Assembly: GCA_903970165.1 (NCBI GenBank)
Contig: CAJCHZ010000044.1
Span: forward strand, 1-64,000
Reading direction: 5' to 3'
DNA: 64,000 nt
Source of the DNA: Betaproteobacteria bacterium
GTDB taxonomy: Bacteria > Acidobacteriota > Terriglobia > Acidiferrales > UBA7541
Position numbers and translations under genes: made by a program. Positions 22,915 to 32,215 of this stretch are shown one piece after another (within the stretch, counting starts at the first letter, position 1; each line of letters begins with the position of its first letter). Under the pieces are notes generated by a model. That model saw only the letters and a list, made by a program, of their open reading frames with translations. It was not told where the DNA came from and did not search any database.

Positions 22915-24990
22915 TCAATCGGCTTTGGTGGTTGGGGATTTTGGGGGGATCTGGGAGATGCGGTACTTGCAGTCGGAGAGGATGTCGCGGGGGTCGGGGT
23001 TGCGGGGATCGAAGGCGGCGATCAAGTCCGTGGAATCAGCTATGCATTGATCGAATTTGGCTTTTGCTTCCTCGGTGCGGCCGAGACCCTCGAGAGCGAT
23101 GCCGATTCGTTGATGGCCTACGGCGACGTCGCGGCGCCACTTGGTGTTGAATGGGGAGTCGTTGCGCAGCGCCAGGATTCCGTCGAAATAGAGGGTGTAG
23201 TAGTCGTACGCGGCAGCCCAGTTGTGCTTATCGCTCGCCAGGTCGCCGAGGCCCTCGTAGGCGAGTGCGAGATCGCTTCGCCAGAGCAGGTTGGCTGGAT
23301 CGGACTTCGTGAGTTCCTCACCGATACTGACGTCTGTTTGATATTCCTTCAGGGCGGCGGCTGCGCGGCCTTCCTTGCGATAGACGAAGCCAATTCGCTC
23401 GTGGGAGACCATCACGCCGCGGAGCCAATCGCCAACGCCGGGAAACTCCGCTGCAAGGCCTTCCGATAAAATCAGATCGAACTCGAATTCATGTGCGGCG
23501 CCGGGGAGATCGCCCTGCTCGATCAGGATGTCTGCAATTTTGCCATGCGCGACGGCGAGAGAGCGCTGGCCGTGAGGGCCCTCGCGAGACCAGGGAAAAT
23601 CAAGAAGCTTTTGGTAATTGGCGAGCGATTCCGGAAATTTGCTTTCGTCACGCAAAATGTCGCCGACGCGTTCATAAGCGCGTGGAAGTTCATCTTTCCA
23701 GGGCTCGCCTTCGGGGCCCGTGGGCATATGTTTAGCAAGGTCAAGGGCTTCCTTGAATTGAAGTTCCGCCGGGGCGAGATTGCCCCTGGCACGCTTGTCG
23801 TCGGCGTTGTGCTGGAGTGCATGGACGAGGTAGGCAAGCCAATCGGCGCGGGTGGGATCGCCTTTTTCAAAGCGTTTCGCCATGAAATGGCGATGGGCAA
23901 TTTCGAATTCGGCATCGGAAGCGCTGGAAGCTTCGGCGAGCTTGCCGAGAAGATAGAAATTGTTCCAAAGGACGTCGAAGAGCTGCACGCGGGAGTAAGC
24001 GCCGCTCGGAGTTTCATATTTTGAGGGGATATCTTTGAAGGCGTTCAGAGGGCCCGTGAGAAGATTGTCGGCGAGAACGCCCTTGGATCGCATGGCGCCT
24101 TCTGGGAGAAGCTGGTCTTTGACGACCTTGCTCGTGGAATTGACGACGCCCAAGGCGAGGCTGTACTTGTAAGCGGCTTCTTCACCGACTTTCACACTTT
24201 TGTTCCATTCCCAAACTACGGAGACTGCAGCGAGGAGAAGAAGCGCCGCGAGCCCTGCCAGAAGGCTCATGGCGCGGCGCTTCTGGGAGCGTTCTTCGCC
24301 GTGCAACTGCTCCCAGGTGGTTCCGGGATAGAGGCGAAGGAAGAGCTGCTTGAGATCCTCGATCATCTCGCCGCGCAGGTTAGCGCTGCCAGGGTCGCGA
24401 AGGATCTCTGCGCGGCGATGAGCGAGCGGGAGCCAGAGAGGTTCGGTGGTGGCGAAATAGGATTGGAGAGAGGGTGGAAGAAGATGGTCGCGAATTTCCT
24501 CCCAGGAGACTTTCTGATGATTCGGGGCCGAGCTTTCTTCGGTGAGCATCAGGTGCTGGGGCCGGGACACATCGGTAACGAGGATGATTACCTCGCCGTT
24601 TCGTTTGCGGCTGAGCCAATGCTTGGCTTCTGCTTCCATGCCGCGGCTGTTGGGGGCTTCCGGAGACGCGAGAACCAGAAAATGAGTGGAGACATCGAGG
24701 CGGGTAAACAGTTCGGAATTCAGGCTGGAGCCTGCCGGGAGAGCGGATAAATCGCGGAAAACGGTTTTTGCGCGGAGCTTGTACCAGGGGCAAAGGAAAC
24801 GCTGGATCACGGATTGGACGACGGGAGCGATTTCTTTGTCGCAGGACCAGCTGTAGGAAAGGAAACCGTCATAGCGGGCGGCGGAGTCCACCCAGAAGAG
24901 AGAACGCAGCCAGCCAGGAAGGAAACGCCGCCAGCGTTTCGTCGGTGCCACGTCCATGTCGGCGACATCGGTTGGTCCGGGAATGCTCAT
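22915..24990 (-). CDS. TIR-domain membrane protein with TPR-like C-terminal region
   Basis: A 691-residue protein. The TIR-like domain is at about residues 38-175 (YDGFLSYSWSCDKEIAPVV, then LRAKTVFRDLSALPAGSSL, then HFLVLASPEAPNSRGMEAEAKHW). Glu119 or Glu121 sits where the NAD-cleaving Glu of TIR enzymes would be. A transmembrane helix follows at about 241-261. The remaining 430 residues are helical repeats of TPR type (RAYERVGDILRDESKFPESLANYQK, LALAYEGLGDLASDKHNWAAAYDYY). Membrane topology places TIR in the cytoplasm and TPRs outside, or both inside if the helix is a hairpin. Role is unknown; stress or defence signalling is a guess. Confidence 0.78.
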   Translation of the reverse strand: MSIPGPTDVADMDVAPTKRWRRFLPGWLRSLFWVDSAARYDGFLSYSWSCDKEIAPVVQSVIQRFLCPWYKLRAKTVFRDLSALPAGSSLNSELFTRLDVSTHFLVLASPEAPNSRGMEAEAKHWLSRKRNGEVIILVTDVSRPQHLMLTEESSAPNHQKVSWEEIRDHLLPPSLQSYFATTEPLWLPLAHRRAEILRDPGSANLRGEMIEDLKQLFLRLYPGTTWEQLHGEERSQKRRAMSLLAGLAALLLLAAVSVVWEWNKSVKVGEEAAYKYSLALGVVNSTSKVVKDQLLPEGAMRSKGVLADNLLTGPLNAFKDIPSKYETPSGAYSRVQLFDVLWNNFYLLGKLAEASSASDAEFEIAHRHFMAKRFEKGDPTRADWLAYLVHALQHNADDKRARGNLAPAELQFKEALDLAKHMPTGPEGEPWKDELPRAYERVGDILRDESKFPESLANYQKLLDFPWSREGPHGQRSLAVAHGKIADILIEQGDLPGAAHEFEFDLILSEGLAAEFPGVGDWLRGVMVSHERIGFVYRKEGRAAAALKEYQTDVSIGEELTKSDPANLLWRSDLALAYEGLGDLASDKHNWAAAYDYYTLYFDGILALRNDSPFNTKWRRDVAVGHQRIGIALEGLGRTEEAKAKFDQCIADSTDLIAAFDPRNPDPRDILSDCKYRISQIPPKSPTTKAD

Positions 24991-25122
24991 GGGGCCAGGC
25001 TAACCTGCGGTTGCAGCAAATTAGGATAGCAAACATAAATTACAGATGGATGATTTTCCTTATGGCGGGCAGGAGAGACAGCGTCTCCGTTTTCGACCTC
25101 GCGCGAGGCGTTGAGCCGCAGG

Positions 25123-26631
25123 TCAGGAGATTTTTTTGGCTTCGAAGACTTGGGGTCCGGCGTGGACGATCAAGGCGGTAACGGCGCCTTCTTTATTTTT
25201 TTGAAAAGTGAAGGTGACGTCGCCGGCCAGGACGAAGAATTGGGTTGCGGACTCGGGGAGGAGTTCTTGGGGTGTGGGGCCGAAGAAGTCGGTTTGGAGA
25301 TAGGGAACGTTCTCCTTTACGGTGACGGTGAGTTTGCCGATGTCGGGGATTTCGTAAGTACCCGCGAGGGGCGCGAAGAGTGCGGGATTCATTTTGATCA
25401 AGACGTGCTCGAGAGGTCTGTAATCCGGCCAAGCGTATTCCTTGGAGACGGAGCGGAAGATTTCTTCCGCGAGTTCGCCGCCGCTGTCGGAGTTGGTCAT
25501 GACGGCAAAGCCTTGGCCTGAGTCGGTGTAAGCGTGGAGATTGCAGCGGAAGCCTTCGTTGGCGCCGCCGTGGCTGAAGCTGGGTTTGCCGTCGGTGTTA
25601 GCGAGTCCGAAGCCGAGGCCCCAGGTACCAAATTGTTTGGTGAGCATCTGGCGCGCCATGTCTTGCGAAAGAATTTTAGCGGACTTGCCCTGGTATTCGC
25701 TTTGGACTTCCATGGCTAGGCGTGCAAGGTCTGAGGGCGTTGTCCAGAGGCCCGCAGGAGCCATTTCTGGATAGGTGTGGGCGCCCCCTTTGACGGGGTC
25801 GCCGTTGGAGCGGTAGGGAGTTGCGGCTTCGGCCTGGCGATTTTTTGGCAGCGGTTGCTCGTATGTGCTGTGGGTCATGCCGGCGGGCTGGAGGACCAGT
25901 TCGCTCATGATTTGCGGAAAGGGTTTGCCGGTGACGTCGCCGAGGAGCGTTTGCATGACGACGTAGCCACCGCCGGAGTAGCGCCAAAGCGTGCCGGGGA
26001 TGACGTCGACGCGGATGGCCGGTGTGTTGGCGGGTTTTTCGCCGTTGAGGATTTGGACGATTGTCGGAATAGGTTCGTCGGAGGCGTAACCGGGGAAGCC
26101 GTGCACGGTGAGGCCAGCGCTGTGGCTGACGATGCGGCGAAGAGTGACTTTTTCTTTGATGGTGAATTCGTTTTCGGGGACTTTCCAGGTCTTGAGTTTG
26201 AGGTTGACGTCTTCATCCAGGTTTACTTTGCCGTCCTGGACGAGCCGGAGAGCGGCGAGGGCGGCGACAGGTTTGCTGATGGAGGCGGCTTGGAAGAGAG
26301 TGCCGGGAGTTACGGGTTTTTTGGCGGCGACGTCGGCCAAGCCGTAGGCACGAGTCCAGAGAATTTGGCCGTGATCGAAAAAGGCCACGCTTACACCGGG
26401 GACTTTGTAATGGGCCATGCGGTCGGCGATGGTCATTGGATTGGGAGGCTGGCCTTTGATCACCACGGCGGGGAGTAAGCCGCTTTCTATCCTGGCGATA
26501 CGGGCCGCTTGATCGGAATCGGATTGAGGCTGCGAGGAGTTCGCGCTGGCTGAGCGCAAGTGCAACGCCGTAGCGAGAAGGATGGCTATTGTTGTGAGAA
26601 CGAAGAGAAGCCTCTTTGTTTTTGCGTTCAT
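25123..26631 (-). CDS. Exported serine hydrolase of the class C beta-lactamase/esterase family
   Basis: A 502-residue penicillin-binding-protein-like hydrolase. It has a signal peptide (residues 1-30), the SxxK motif at Ser117-Lys120 (QAASISKPVAAL), the Tyr motif YSG at 218-220, and an HGG box in FSHGGANEGFRC. A C-terminal lipocalin-like extension (about 385-500) is usual for this esterase subgroup. Family members act as D-amino-acid amidases, esterases or peptidases rather than true beta-lactamases. ATG 26631 is preferred over an upstream in-frame Met at 26709 because it sits directly before the signal peptide. Confidence 0.85.
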   Translation of the reverse strand: MNAKTKRLLFVLTTIAILLATALHLRSASANSSQPQSDSDQAARIARIESGLLPAVVIKGQPPNPMTIADRMAHYKVPGVSVAFFDHGQILWTRAYGLADVAAKKPVTPGTLFQAASISKPVAALAALRLVQDGKVNLDEDVNLKLKTWKVPENEFTIKEKVTLRRIVSHSAGLTVHGFPGYASDEPIPTIVQILNGEKPANTPAIRVDVIPGTLWRYSGGGYVVMQTLLGDVTGKPFPQIMSELVLQPAGMTHSTYEQPLPKNRQAEAATPYRSNGDPVKGGAHTYPEMAPAGLWTTPSDLARLAMEVQSEYQGKSAKILSQDMARQMLTKQFGTWGLGFGLANTDGKPSFSHGGANEGFRCNLHAYTDSGQGFAVMTNSDSGGELAEEIFRSVSKEYAWPDYRPLEHVLIKMNPALFAPLAGTYEIPDIGKLTVTVKENVPYLQTDFFGPTPQELLPESATQFFVLAGDVTFTFQKNKEGAVTALIVHAGPQVFEAKKIS

Positions 26632-26728
26632 GGGCGGAAATCGTATCACTTTTGAGGCCTGAAACATTCGTTTGGTTGGATGAAGTACGCGTTGGCGCCC
26701 GCAAAACACGGCGGTGCAAGCCCTTCCC

Positions 26729-27592
26729 CTAAGGGGCCTGAAAGAAGTGGATTAGGAGTTCGGAGACGCGTTGTGGTTCTTCGTGTTGGAGCCAGTGGGT
26801 GGAGTTGGCGAAGGTGTGCAGTTCAGCGTTATCGCAGTAACGGAGGCTGTCGTGGGCCATGGCAGAGAGTAAAAAGGCGTCTTGTTCGCCCCAGAGGATG
26901 CGGGTGGGGACGTGAACTTGGGAGTCGGGGAATCTGCCGCGGTGGCGAGCGGCGGCGCGATACCAGTTGATCATGCCGGTTAAGCTCCCGGGTTGCGACC
27001 AGGCCGCGCGATATTGCGCGAGATCGTCGTTGGTAAAAGTGCCGGGGCGGCTGGAATGGACGAGGGAGCGAACGGCGAGGCGGTGCTCAAACGCGCGGAA
27101 GGCGGCTTCCGGAAAGAATGGCAGTTGGAAGAAAAACATGTACCAACTGCGGCGAAGTTGGCGGAAATTTGTTTTGAGATAGCGAATCATGACGCTGGGG
27201 TGGGGGACATTGACGATGGCGAGTTTGGCGACGCGCTGAGGGTAGAGGAGGGCGGTGCTCCAGGCAACGGCGGCGCCCCAGTCATGGCCGGCGAGGAAGA
27301 ATTTTTCTGCGTGGAGTTGATCGGCGATGGCGATGACGTCCGAAACCAAATGGGCCATCGCGTAGTTGGCGGCGCCGCGAGGTTTGTCGCTGAGGTTGTA
27401 GCCGCGTTGGTCGGGGACGATTACCCGAAAACCGGCGTCGGCGAGAAGAGCGATTTGTTTGTGCCAGGAATACCAGAATTCGGGGAAGCCGTGGAGGAGG
27501 ATGACCAAGGGGTCGTTGGGCCGACCGGCGGCTACGGCGTGGAGCTTGATCGGGCCGTTTTGGAACATAAGGGATTCCAAGGAGGAGTGCAC
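26729..27592 (-). CDS. Alpha/beta hydrolase, epoxide hydrolase-like
   Basis: A 287-residue alpha/beta hydrolase. It has the oxyanion motif HGFPEFWYSW (from residue 34) and an aspartate nucleophile (Asp104 in FLAGHDWGAAVAW). The acid and base are in ILWGEQDAFL and STHWLQHEEP. An Asp nucleophile with the HGFPE box is characteristic of soluble epoxide hydrolases and fluoroacetate or haloalkane dehalogenases. Aromatic lid residues (YMFFFQLPFFPE) favour epoxide hydrolase. No signal peptide. It stands between a serine hydrolase and the GGDEF sensor on the same strand, with gaps of about 70-100 bp. Confidence 0.88.
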   Translation of the reverse strand: MHSSLESLMFQNGPIKLHAVAAGRPNDPLVILLHGFPEFWYSWHKQIALLADAGFRVIVPDQRGYNLSDKPRGAANYAMAHLVSDVIAIADQLHAEKFFLAGHDWGAAVAWSTALLYPQRVAKLAIVNVPHPSVMIRYLKTNFRQLRRSWYMFFFQLPFFPEAAFRAFEHRLAVRSLVHSSRPGTFTNDDLAQYRAAWSQPGSLTGMINWYRAAARHRGRFPDSQVHVPTRILWGEQDAFLLSAMAHDSLRYCDNAELHTFANSTHWLQHEEPQRVSELLIHFFQAP

Positions 27593-27661
27593 GCGCAGAG
27601 TTTACTCCGGAATCCTGATATGGGCGCACGACCCTTATCGATGCGTCAGCGGCACAATCCT

Positions 27662-30600
27662 TTAGGAGCCGGACGTGGTTTCGAGGCCGTGGGTGGTGAT
27701 GTAGGCGGCGGTGGCGGCGATTTCGGAGACCCGCGCTTCAGAATCACCGCGAGGAACGGAGGTATGGGGTTCTGAGGCGGATTGCGGAGGTAGTGCCCCG
27801 ATAGCTTGATTGCGTCCGGCGTTTTTCGCGCGGTACATGGCGCGATCGGCGAGAGCAAGAACTTCTTCGTAATCAAGATCGACGGGTGAATCCACATTCC
27901 AGGGGAAAGCAGCCCAGCCGATAGAGACGGTACGATGCAGGGAGATGCCCGCGCCTTTTATTTTGAACGGCTCGCTCGAGACAGCGGAGAGGACGCGGGC
28001 CGCCAGAGTGGCCGCTTCCTTGCGCTCGCAGAATCGAGACACAACGAGAAACTCTTCGCCGCCCCATCGGACAAGCACGTCAGAATAGCGGATGGCGGAG
28101 CTGATGCGCGCGGTCAGGTCAATGAGCATTTGATCGCCGGCATCGTGGCCAAAGCGGTCGTTGATCTCTTTAAAGTGATCCGCGTCAATAAGGTAAAAGA
28201 CGATATCGCGATTGCGTGGGCTCTTGTTGGGATCCGGAGAGGAGTAGGCGCGAATGGCCTGGCTGACATCGCTAACGATGGTGGCCTGAAAGAACCGGCG
28301 GTTGCGAGCAGCGGTGAGCGGGTCGGTGAGAGACATCTCTTCGAGTTCTCGATTGGCTTTCGCGAGGGCTTCGCTGCGTTCGGCAACGGCTTCTTCCAGA
28401 CGTAGACGCTCGTTCTGGAGCTTGCGAGTGCGATAATTCACGAGGGCGTACATGGCGAAGACGCCAAGAAAAATCACAAAACCGCGGGTGTACCAGCGCT
28501 GCCACCAGGCGGGGATAACGGTGAAGGAAAACTCAGCCGGGAAGCTTAGCGTGCCGCGTGCGGAACGGCAGGAGACCGTGAAGCTGTAGTTGCCGGGAGG
28601 AAGTGCCGGATAGCGGGCTTCGCGGCCGGTTGTTTCGTTTGGCTCGCTTTCAAGGCCCGCGAGACGATAGGAGCAGCGAACATTTTCCGGGTCGCGATAG
28701 GTGAGAGCAGCGAACTCGACGTTGAGCGTGTTGTCGCTGCGCAGGGCCGCTGGATTGCGCTCGCTGACTCGGTCGCGCGAGCCTAGATGCGCGGAAGTAA
28801 TCACAACTTTGGGGGGAAGCTCGACACGTTCGTCGGCGGAAATGGGATTGTAGCGGGCGAGGCCACCGCTGGTACCGAAGAGCAGTGTGCCATCTTCTTC
28901 CGCAAAGAAGCCCCGGTCGCTGAGGTCATTCCATATGAGGCCATCGGCCTGTGTGTAACGAAGCGTACGGCCGTTGCGGAAAAACTCCGTGAGGCCAAGA
29001 GCGCCGCCGGCCCACACGTTGCCCTCGTGATCGGCTCCCAGCATGTAGACATCAAGGGAGGGCAGGCCCTCCGAAAATCCGTAATGGGTTACCTCTGCCC
29101 GGCCTTTCACGAGACGCAGGCGAGTGAGACCAAGCGCGTCAAAATAACGGAACCACACTTCATCGCGGCTCACCGCTGCGGCTTCCACCACTTCCTGCTG
29201 GAGCAAGCCATCTGCCGTCGAGAAATGCAGCCATTGTTTGCCATCAAAGCGGGAGACCCCACCCCTGCCGACGAGCCACATGGCGCCGTCGCGGGTACTG
29301 GTCATTCGGCCCACAGCACCTCGTGCCTTTGTAGGAACCTGCACATCCACAAACTGAAATGGCCGCTTTGAGAGAGAGGCTGCTTTCAGGTACTTGGAGT
29401 TGGCAATCCAGAGGCGGCCGTCCGGACCGATGTGGATGCCGGTCGGATAGGGCTCGGGAGTGGGAATCTTTTCCAGACGCAAGGAGTAGGGGTCGAAACG
29501 CGTTAATCCGCCAGGAAAACATAGGACCCACAGTGCGCCATCGGGCGCGACCACCATTTCGCGGGCAATGCTGCCGTTGAGGCCGTCCTTGGCTTTCCAC
29601 GCCCGCCAATGGCCTGCCTCTGGATCCCACATGGCAACGCCATTGTTGGTTCCAACCCAAAGTCGCTTGCGGGAATCTCGCAATTCTGACCAGACGACAT
29701 TGTCTGGAAGGCCTTCCGCCTGGGTCCAACCCGACCAGGTTTTTCGGCCGATCCAGCGCTGGATGCCGGCACCGCCAAGGCCGATCCAATAGGCGCCCTC
29801 ACGATCTTCGGTTATGGCAAAGGTGGCGTTGGCGGCCATGCCGCTGCTCTTGTCAATCACTTCCCACTGGCCCGCGTTCCGGCGATAAAGCCCCTCCACG
29901 GTGGGGATCATTAGATTGCCCGCGCGGTCGAGCGCCGGAGATCCGTAATCGTTGGCGGGCGGTAGATCGGGAAGCTCTTGAACGAAATGGGTTGCACCTG
30001 GGTTGAGGCGGTAAAGGTGGCCCGCGGTGCGAACCCAAAGGATTTTATCCATGTCCTGAAGAATGCTAACGACTTGTTCTCGCAGCGGGCCGCTCTGCAA
30101 TGGGAACAGGTGAACGTGGTCCTGCGCATCGAGCCAGCCCACTCGGTGATCGGACGCGAACCAGACGCGGCCTTCGGAAGTAATGCTGACAGCCTCCACA
30201 TCGAGGCTCGGAAGGCCATCGGCAGTGGTCCATGCACGGACATCGTTAGGCCGCTCGGGATCGACGCGCAGCAGGCCAGCTTCGGTGGCGAGGTAAACTT
30301 TTCCCCAGGTATCGAGCGCCAGGACAGAGGTTTGCCGGAAGGAGTTGTAAGTCTTGGCGAGAGGCAGCCGATGGAGTACGCCTGCTTCTATATAGGCAAT
30401 TCCGCGAGAGGTAGCGATCCAGATTCTGCCGTTGGGAGCGAGAACAAGTTGATTGACGTTGGTGCTGGGAAGACCTTGCTCCATACCGAATCGCAGAAGG
30501 CGAGTGCCATCAAAACGACGGAGGCCGTCCGGGGAGCCAATCCAGATGAAGCCGTCCTGGTCCTGGAGGATGCAGGAGGGGGTCAGGGAACTGATGTCGA

Positions 30601-30742
30601 AATCCTCGCCGATACGCTGGAAGACATAGTGGGGGCGATGGGGAAGGGAAAGCGGAGTCGTCTGGGCCGCCGCTGCCTTGGCGGCAAGGGAGCCGAGCGA
30701 CATAAGAATCAGCAAAAAGGTGGCGGAAGGCTTGCTCCGCAT
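27662..30742 (-). CDS. Periplasmic-propeller sensor diguanylate cyclase
   Basis: A 1026-residue membrane sensor. It has a signal peptide, then about 650 residues of two-component-regulator propeller repeats (DQDGFIWIGSPDGLRRFDG, APNGRIWIATSRGI, DHEGNVWAGGALGL). A Y_Y_Y beta-sandwich (about 665-745) and a TM helix (about 757-775) follow, with a short coiled coil and a GGDEF domain. The catalytic loop reads GGEEF at about 894-898, and an RxxD inhibitory site (RYSD) lies exactly five residues before it. It should therefore make c-di-GMP in response to an extracellular ligand, probably a polysaccharide fragment, with product inhibition. Most propeller-Y_Y_Y proteins end in a histidine kinase; here the output is c-di-GMP. 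Confidence 0.93.
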   Translation of the reverse strand: MRSKPSATFLLILMSLGSLAAKAAAAQTTPLSLPHRPHYVFQRIGEDFDISSLTPSCILQDQDGFIWIGSPDGLRRFDGTRLLRFGMEQGLPSTNVNQLVLAPNGRIWIATSRGIAYIEAGVLHRLPLAKTYNSFRQTSVLALDTWGKVYLATEAGLLRVDPERPNDVRAWTTADGLPSLDVEAVSITSEGRVWFASDHRVGWLDAQDHVHLFPLQSGPLREQVVSILQDMDKILWVRTAGHLYRLNPGATHFVQELPDLPPANDYGSPALDRAGNLMIPTVEGLYRRNAGQWEVIDKSSGMAANATFAITEDREGAYWIGLGGAGIQRWIGRKTWSGWTQAEGLPDNVVWSELRDSRKRLWVGTNNGVAMWDPEAGHWRAWKAKDGLNGSIAREMVVAPDGALWVLCFPGGLTRFDPYSLRLEKIPTPEPYPTGIHIGPDGRLWIANSKYLKAASLSKRPFQFVDVQVPTKARGAVGRMTSTRDGAMWLVGRGGVSRFDGKQWLHFSTADGLLQQEVVEAAAVSRDEVWFRYFDALGLTRLRLVKGRAEVTHYGFSEGLPSLDVYMLGADHEGNVWAGGALGLTEFFRNGRTLRYTQADGLIWNDLSDRGFFAEEDGTLLFGTSGGLARYNPISADERVELPPKVVITSAHLGSRDRVSERNPAALRSDNTLNVEFAALTYRDPENVRCSYRLAGLESEPNETTGREARYPALPPGNYSFTVSCRSARGTLSFPAEFSFTVIPAWWQRWYTRGFVIFLGVFAMYALVNYRTRKLQNERLRLEEAVAERSEALAKANRELEEMSLTDPLTAARNRRFFQATIVSDVSQAIRAYSSPDPNKSPRNRDIVFYLIDADHFKEINDRFGHDAGDQMLIDLTARISSAIRYSDVLVRWGGEEFLVVSRFCERKEAATLAARVLSAVSSEPFKIKGAGISLHRTVSIGWAAFPWNVDSPVDLDYEEVLALADRAMYRAKNAGRNQAIGALPPQSASEPHTSVPRGDSEARVSEIAATAAYITTHGLETTSGS

Positions 30743-30830
30743 GAGCGCTCCAAATGGTTCAGACGAAATAGTTTAGCGTGCAGATGACCGGGGCAGAGGG
30801 AGTGGGGCCAAAGCGATAATGGCGGATTGT

Positions 30831-30850
30831 AGGCAGCGTTTCAGCTGCCT
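30831..30850. repeat. AGGCAGC/GCTGCCT intergenic hairpin
   Basis: A 7-bp perfect stem with a 6-base loop (GTTTCA) lies in the 300-bp gap upstream of the GGDEF gene. It is one of several short hairpins between genes. Apart from this and the operator at 30956, the gap shows no feature. Confidence 0.4.
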
Positions 30851-30937
30851 GCGCTGCATCGTCAAACTCGGGTCGCTACATAGCGGAACGAAAGAATCAT
30901 GACGGAAACCGGATTTCAGGATTTGGAAGGGAACAAA

Positions 30938-30976
30938 TTGACGAGACGATGCGTTTAGTACTACATTGTAGTTCTA
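30938..30976 (+). promoter_or_regulatory. Promoter overlapped by a BlaI/MecI-like operator
   Basis: TTGACG (30938-30943) is followed after 18 bp by TACATT (30962-30967). Over the -10 lies a near-perfect dyad with 10-bp arms (30956-30965 and 30967-30976, one mismatch) around a single central T; its core is ACTACA-T-TGTAGT. This resembles BlaI/MecI operators, which share TACA/TGTA half-sites. No blaI gene is in the window. It would repress the downstream hypothetical gene. Confidence 0.5.
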
Positions 30977-31042
30977 ATCGGTCAAAGAAGGAGCCTCTCC
31001 GGCACTTTCTGCGATTTATCGATTCTGGATTTGAGACCGGGC

Positions 31043-31759
31043 ATGCAAAGGGTTGGCATCAAGCGCGGACAGATTTACGGAGCAGTTCGGCGGGCATCGT
31101 CCTTGGACCATCGGAAAGCGGACTTGCACCCGGGATTTCCAAAGTCGGACAGAAGAACATTTCTTTCGGCGTTGGCGGGTTTCGGACTTACGCCAGGGGC
31201 GAGAAAACCGAAGAAGGAAAACGAAATCGCCTATCGGTTCCAGACACCGGAATGCGAAGTGCTTATGAGTGTTCAGCATTTCGAGAACTCGCCGGGCAAG
31301 GACTTTCGGTTTCGGGACAGCTTGACGAACCGGGGATTTTGTCTTTCCGCAAATGGTGACGAAGATCGTGGTTGCAGTTTGCGATTTACCGGTTCGATGG
31401 CCGTTGCGGTTTATCACTTTTTCCCCCGTTTTATGGCTTCTGCGCCTGTTAAATTGCGGGAACGAGTGGTGACCATCGACCATGACGCCCGGCTTGCGCC
31501 GCGGCCTCCATTCGAGCGCTACTTGACGATTGAGAGAGACATGGCCAGTGATATTCAGGCTTTTGGCTACAGCGAAGACGATCACGGTCAGCCGATTGCC
31601 GCGGCAAAACCAACGGAAATCTGGAGCCTGCTGCACCAGGACCTCTACTTGAACGACCAGACCACGCCCTTCCTGATTGTGCACTGGAAGCACACGCTAC
31701 GTATGGTCAGCCTGTTAGACGTGATTCCGGGCGAGCAAACAAAGCTGATCAGTTCGTAG
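31043..31759 (+). CDS. Hypothetical protein with a possible Tat-like signal
   Basis: No family is recognised. The product (238 residues from ATG 31043) contains DRRTFLSALAGFGLTPGA at about residues 37-54, which looks like a twin-arginine signal. If so, translation may start at an in-frame TTG (near 31100 or 31127) and the protein is exported. The mature part has CEVLMSVQHF, a GSMAVAVYHF strand, the basic-acidic block RERVVTIDHDARLAPRPPFERYLTIERDM, and ends WKHTLRMVSLLDVIPGEQT. Evenly mixed composition and codon use argue it is real. It is controlled by a BlaI-like operator and followed by a PadR/permease-prefix pair. Confidence 0.5.
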   Translation: MQRVGIKRGQIYGAVRRASSLDHRKADLHPGFPKSDRRTFLSALAGFGLTPGARKPKKENEIAYRFQTPECEVLMSVQHFENSPGKDFRFRDSLTNRGFCLSANGDEDRGCSLRFTGSMAVAVYHFFPRFMASAPVKLRERVVTIDHDARLAPRPPFERYLTIERDMASDIQAFGYSEDDHGQPIAAAKPTEIWSLLHQDLYLNDQTTPFLIVHWKHTLRMVSLLDVIPGEQTKLISS

Positions 31760-31885
31760 ATTCGGGCCACGAGAGGCGGGATGGCGAAGCGAAGACGGCG
31801 GATTCGGTGGTGGCGACGACATGCCAACGGATGGGAGAAAGAAGTGGACGCAGGGTCAGATTACTATCACAATGTAGCTATTATT

Positions 31886-32215
31886 ATGCTCGGTGAATTC
31901 GAATACTTGCTGATTACCGCGGCCTCGGGTCTTGGAGACGAGGCCTACGGCGCATCGGTTCGTGAAGAGATCACTACGGCTACGGGAAGGAAGTGCTCCC
32001 TCGGTGCACTCTATACGACCATTGATCGGCTCGAAGCCAAGGGGCTCCTGAAAACCTGGATGGGTAATGCCACCGCCGAGCGGGGCGGCCGTGCGAAGCG
32101 CATGATCCGGGTAACCGCGAAGGGTGTGCTGGCAGCCAAGGAGTTTTACGACGCGGTGGTGCGGGTGAGCCGCGGCGCGGCATGGGCTGAAAATCAGGCG
32201 GGACGTGACTCATGA
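31886..32215 (+). CDS. PadR-family transcriptional regulator (second copy)
   Basis: A 109-residue winged-helix protein starting MLGEFEYLLITAA at ATG 31886, followed by the DNA-contact segment CSLGALYTTIDRLEAKGLLKTW and the wing GGRAKRMIRVTAKGVLAAKEFY. An in-frame reading from 31781 adds a basic non-conserved leader and is not favoured. The region before the ATG is AT-rich (31857-31885) and may hold the promoter. Its stop overlaps the next gene (ATGA), so it probably regulates that membrane protein. Confidence 0.85.
   Translation: MLGEFEYLLITAASGLGDEAYGASVREEITTATGRKCSLGALYTTIDRLEAKGLLKTWMGNATAERGGRAKRMIRVTAKGVLAAKEFYDAVVRVSRGAAWAENQAGRDS

Noticed and set aside
31016..31693. A 225-residue minus-strand frame opposite the hypothetical gene
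   Set aside because: The plus-strand reading has the promoter/operator, the possible Tat-like signal and more natural composition; the antisense reading has none.
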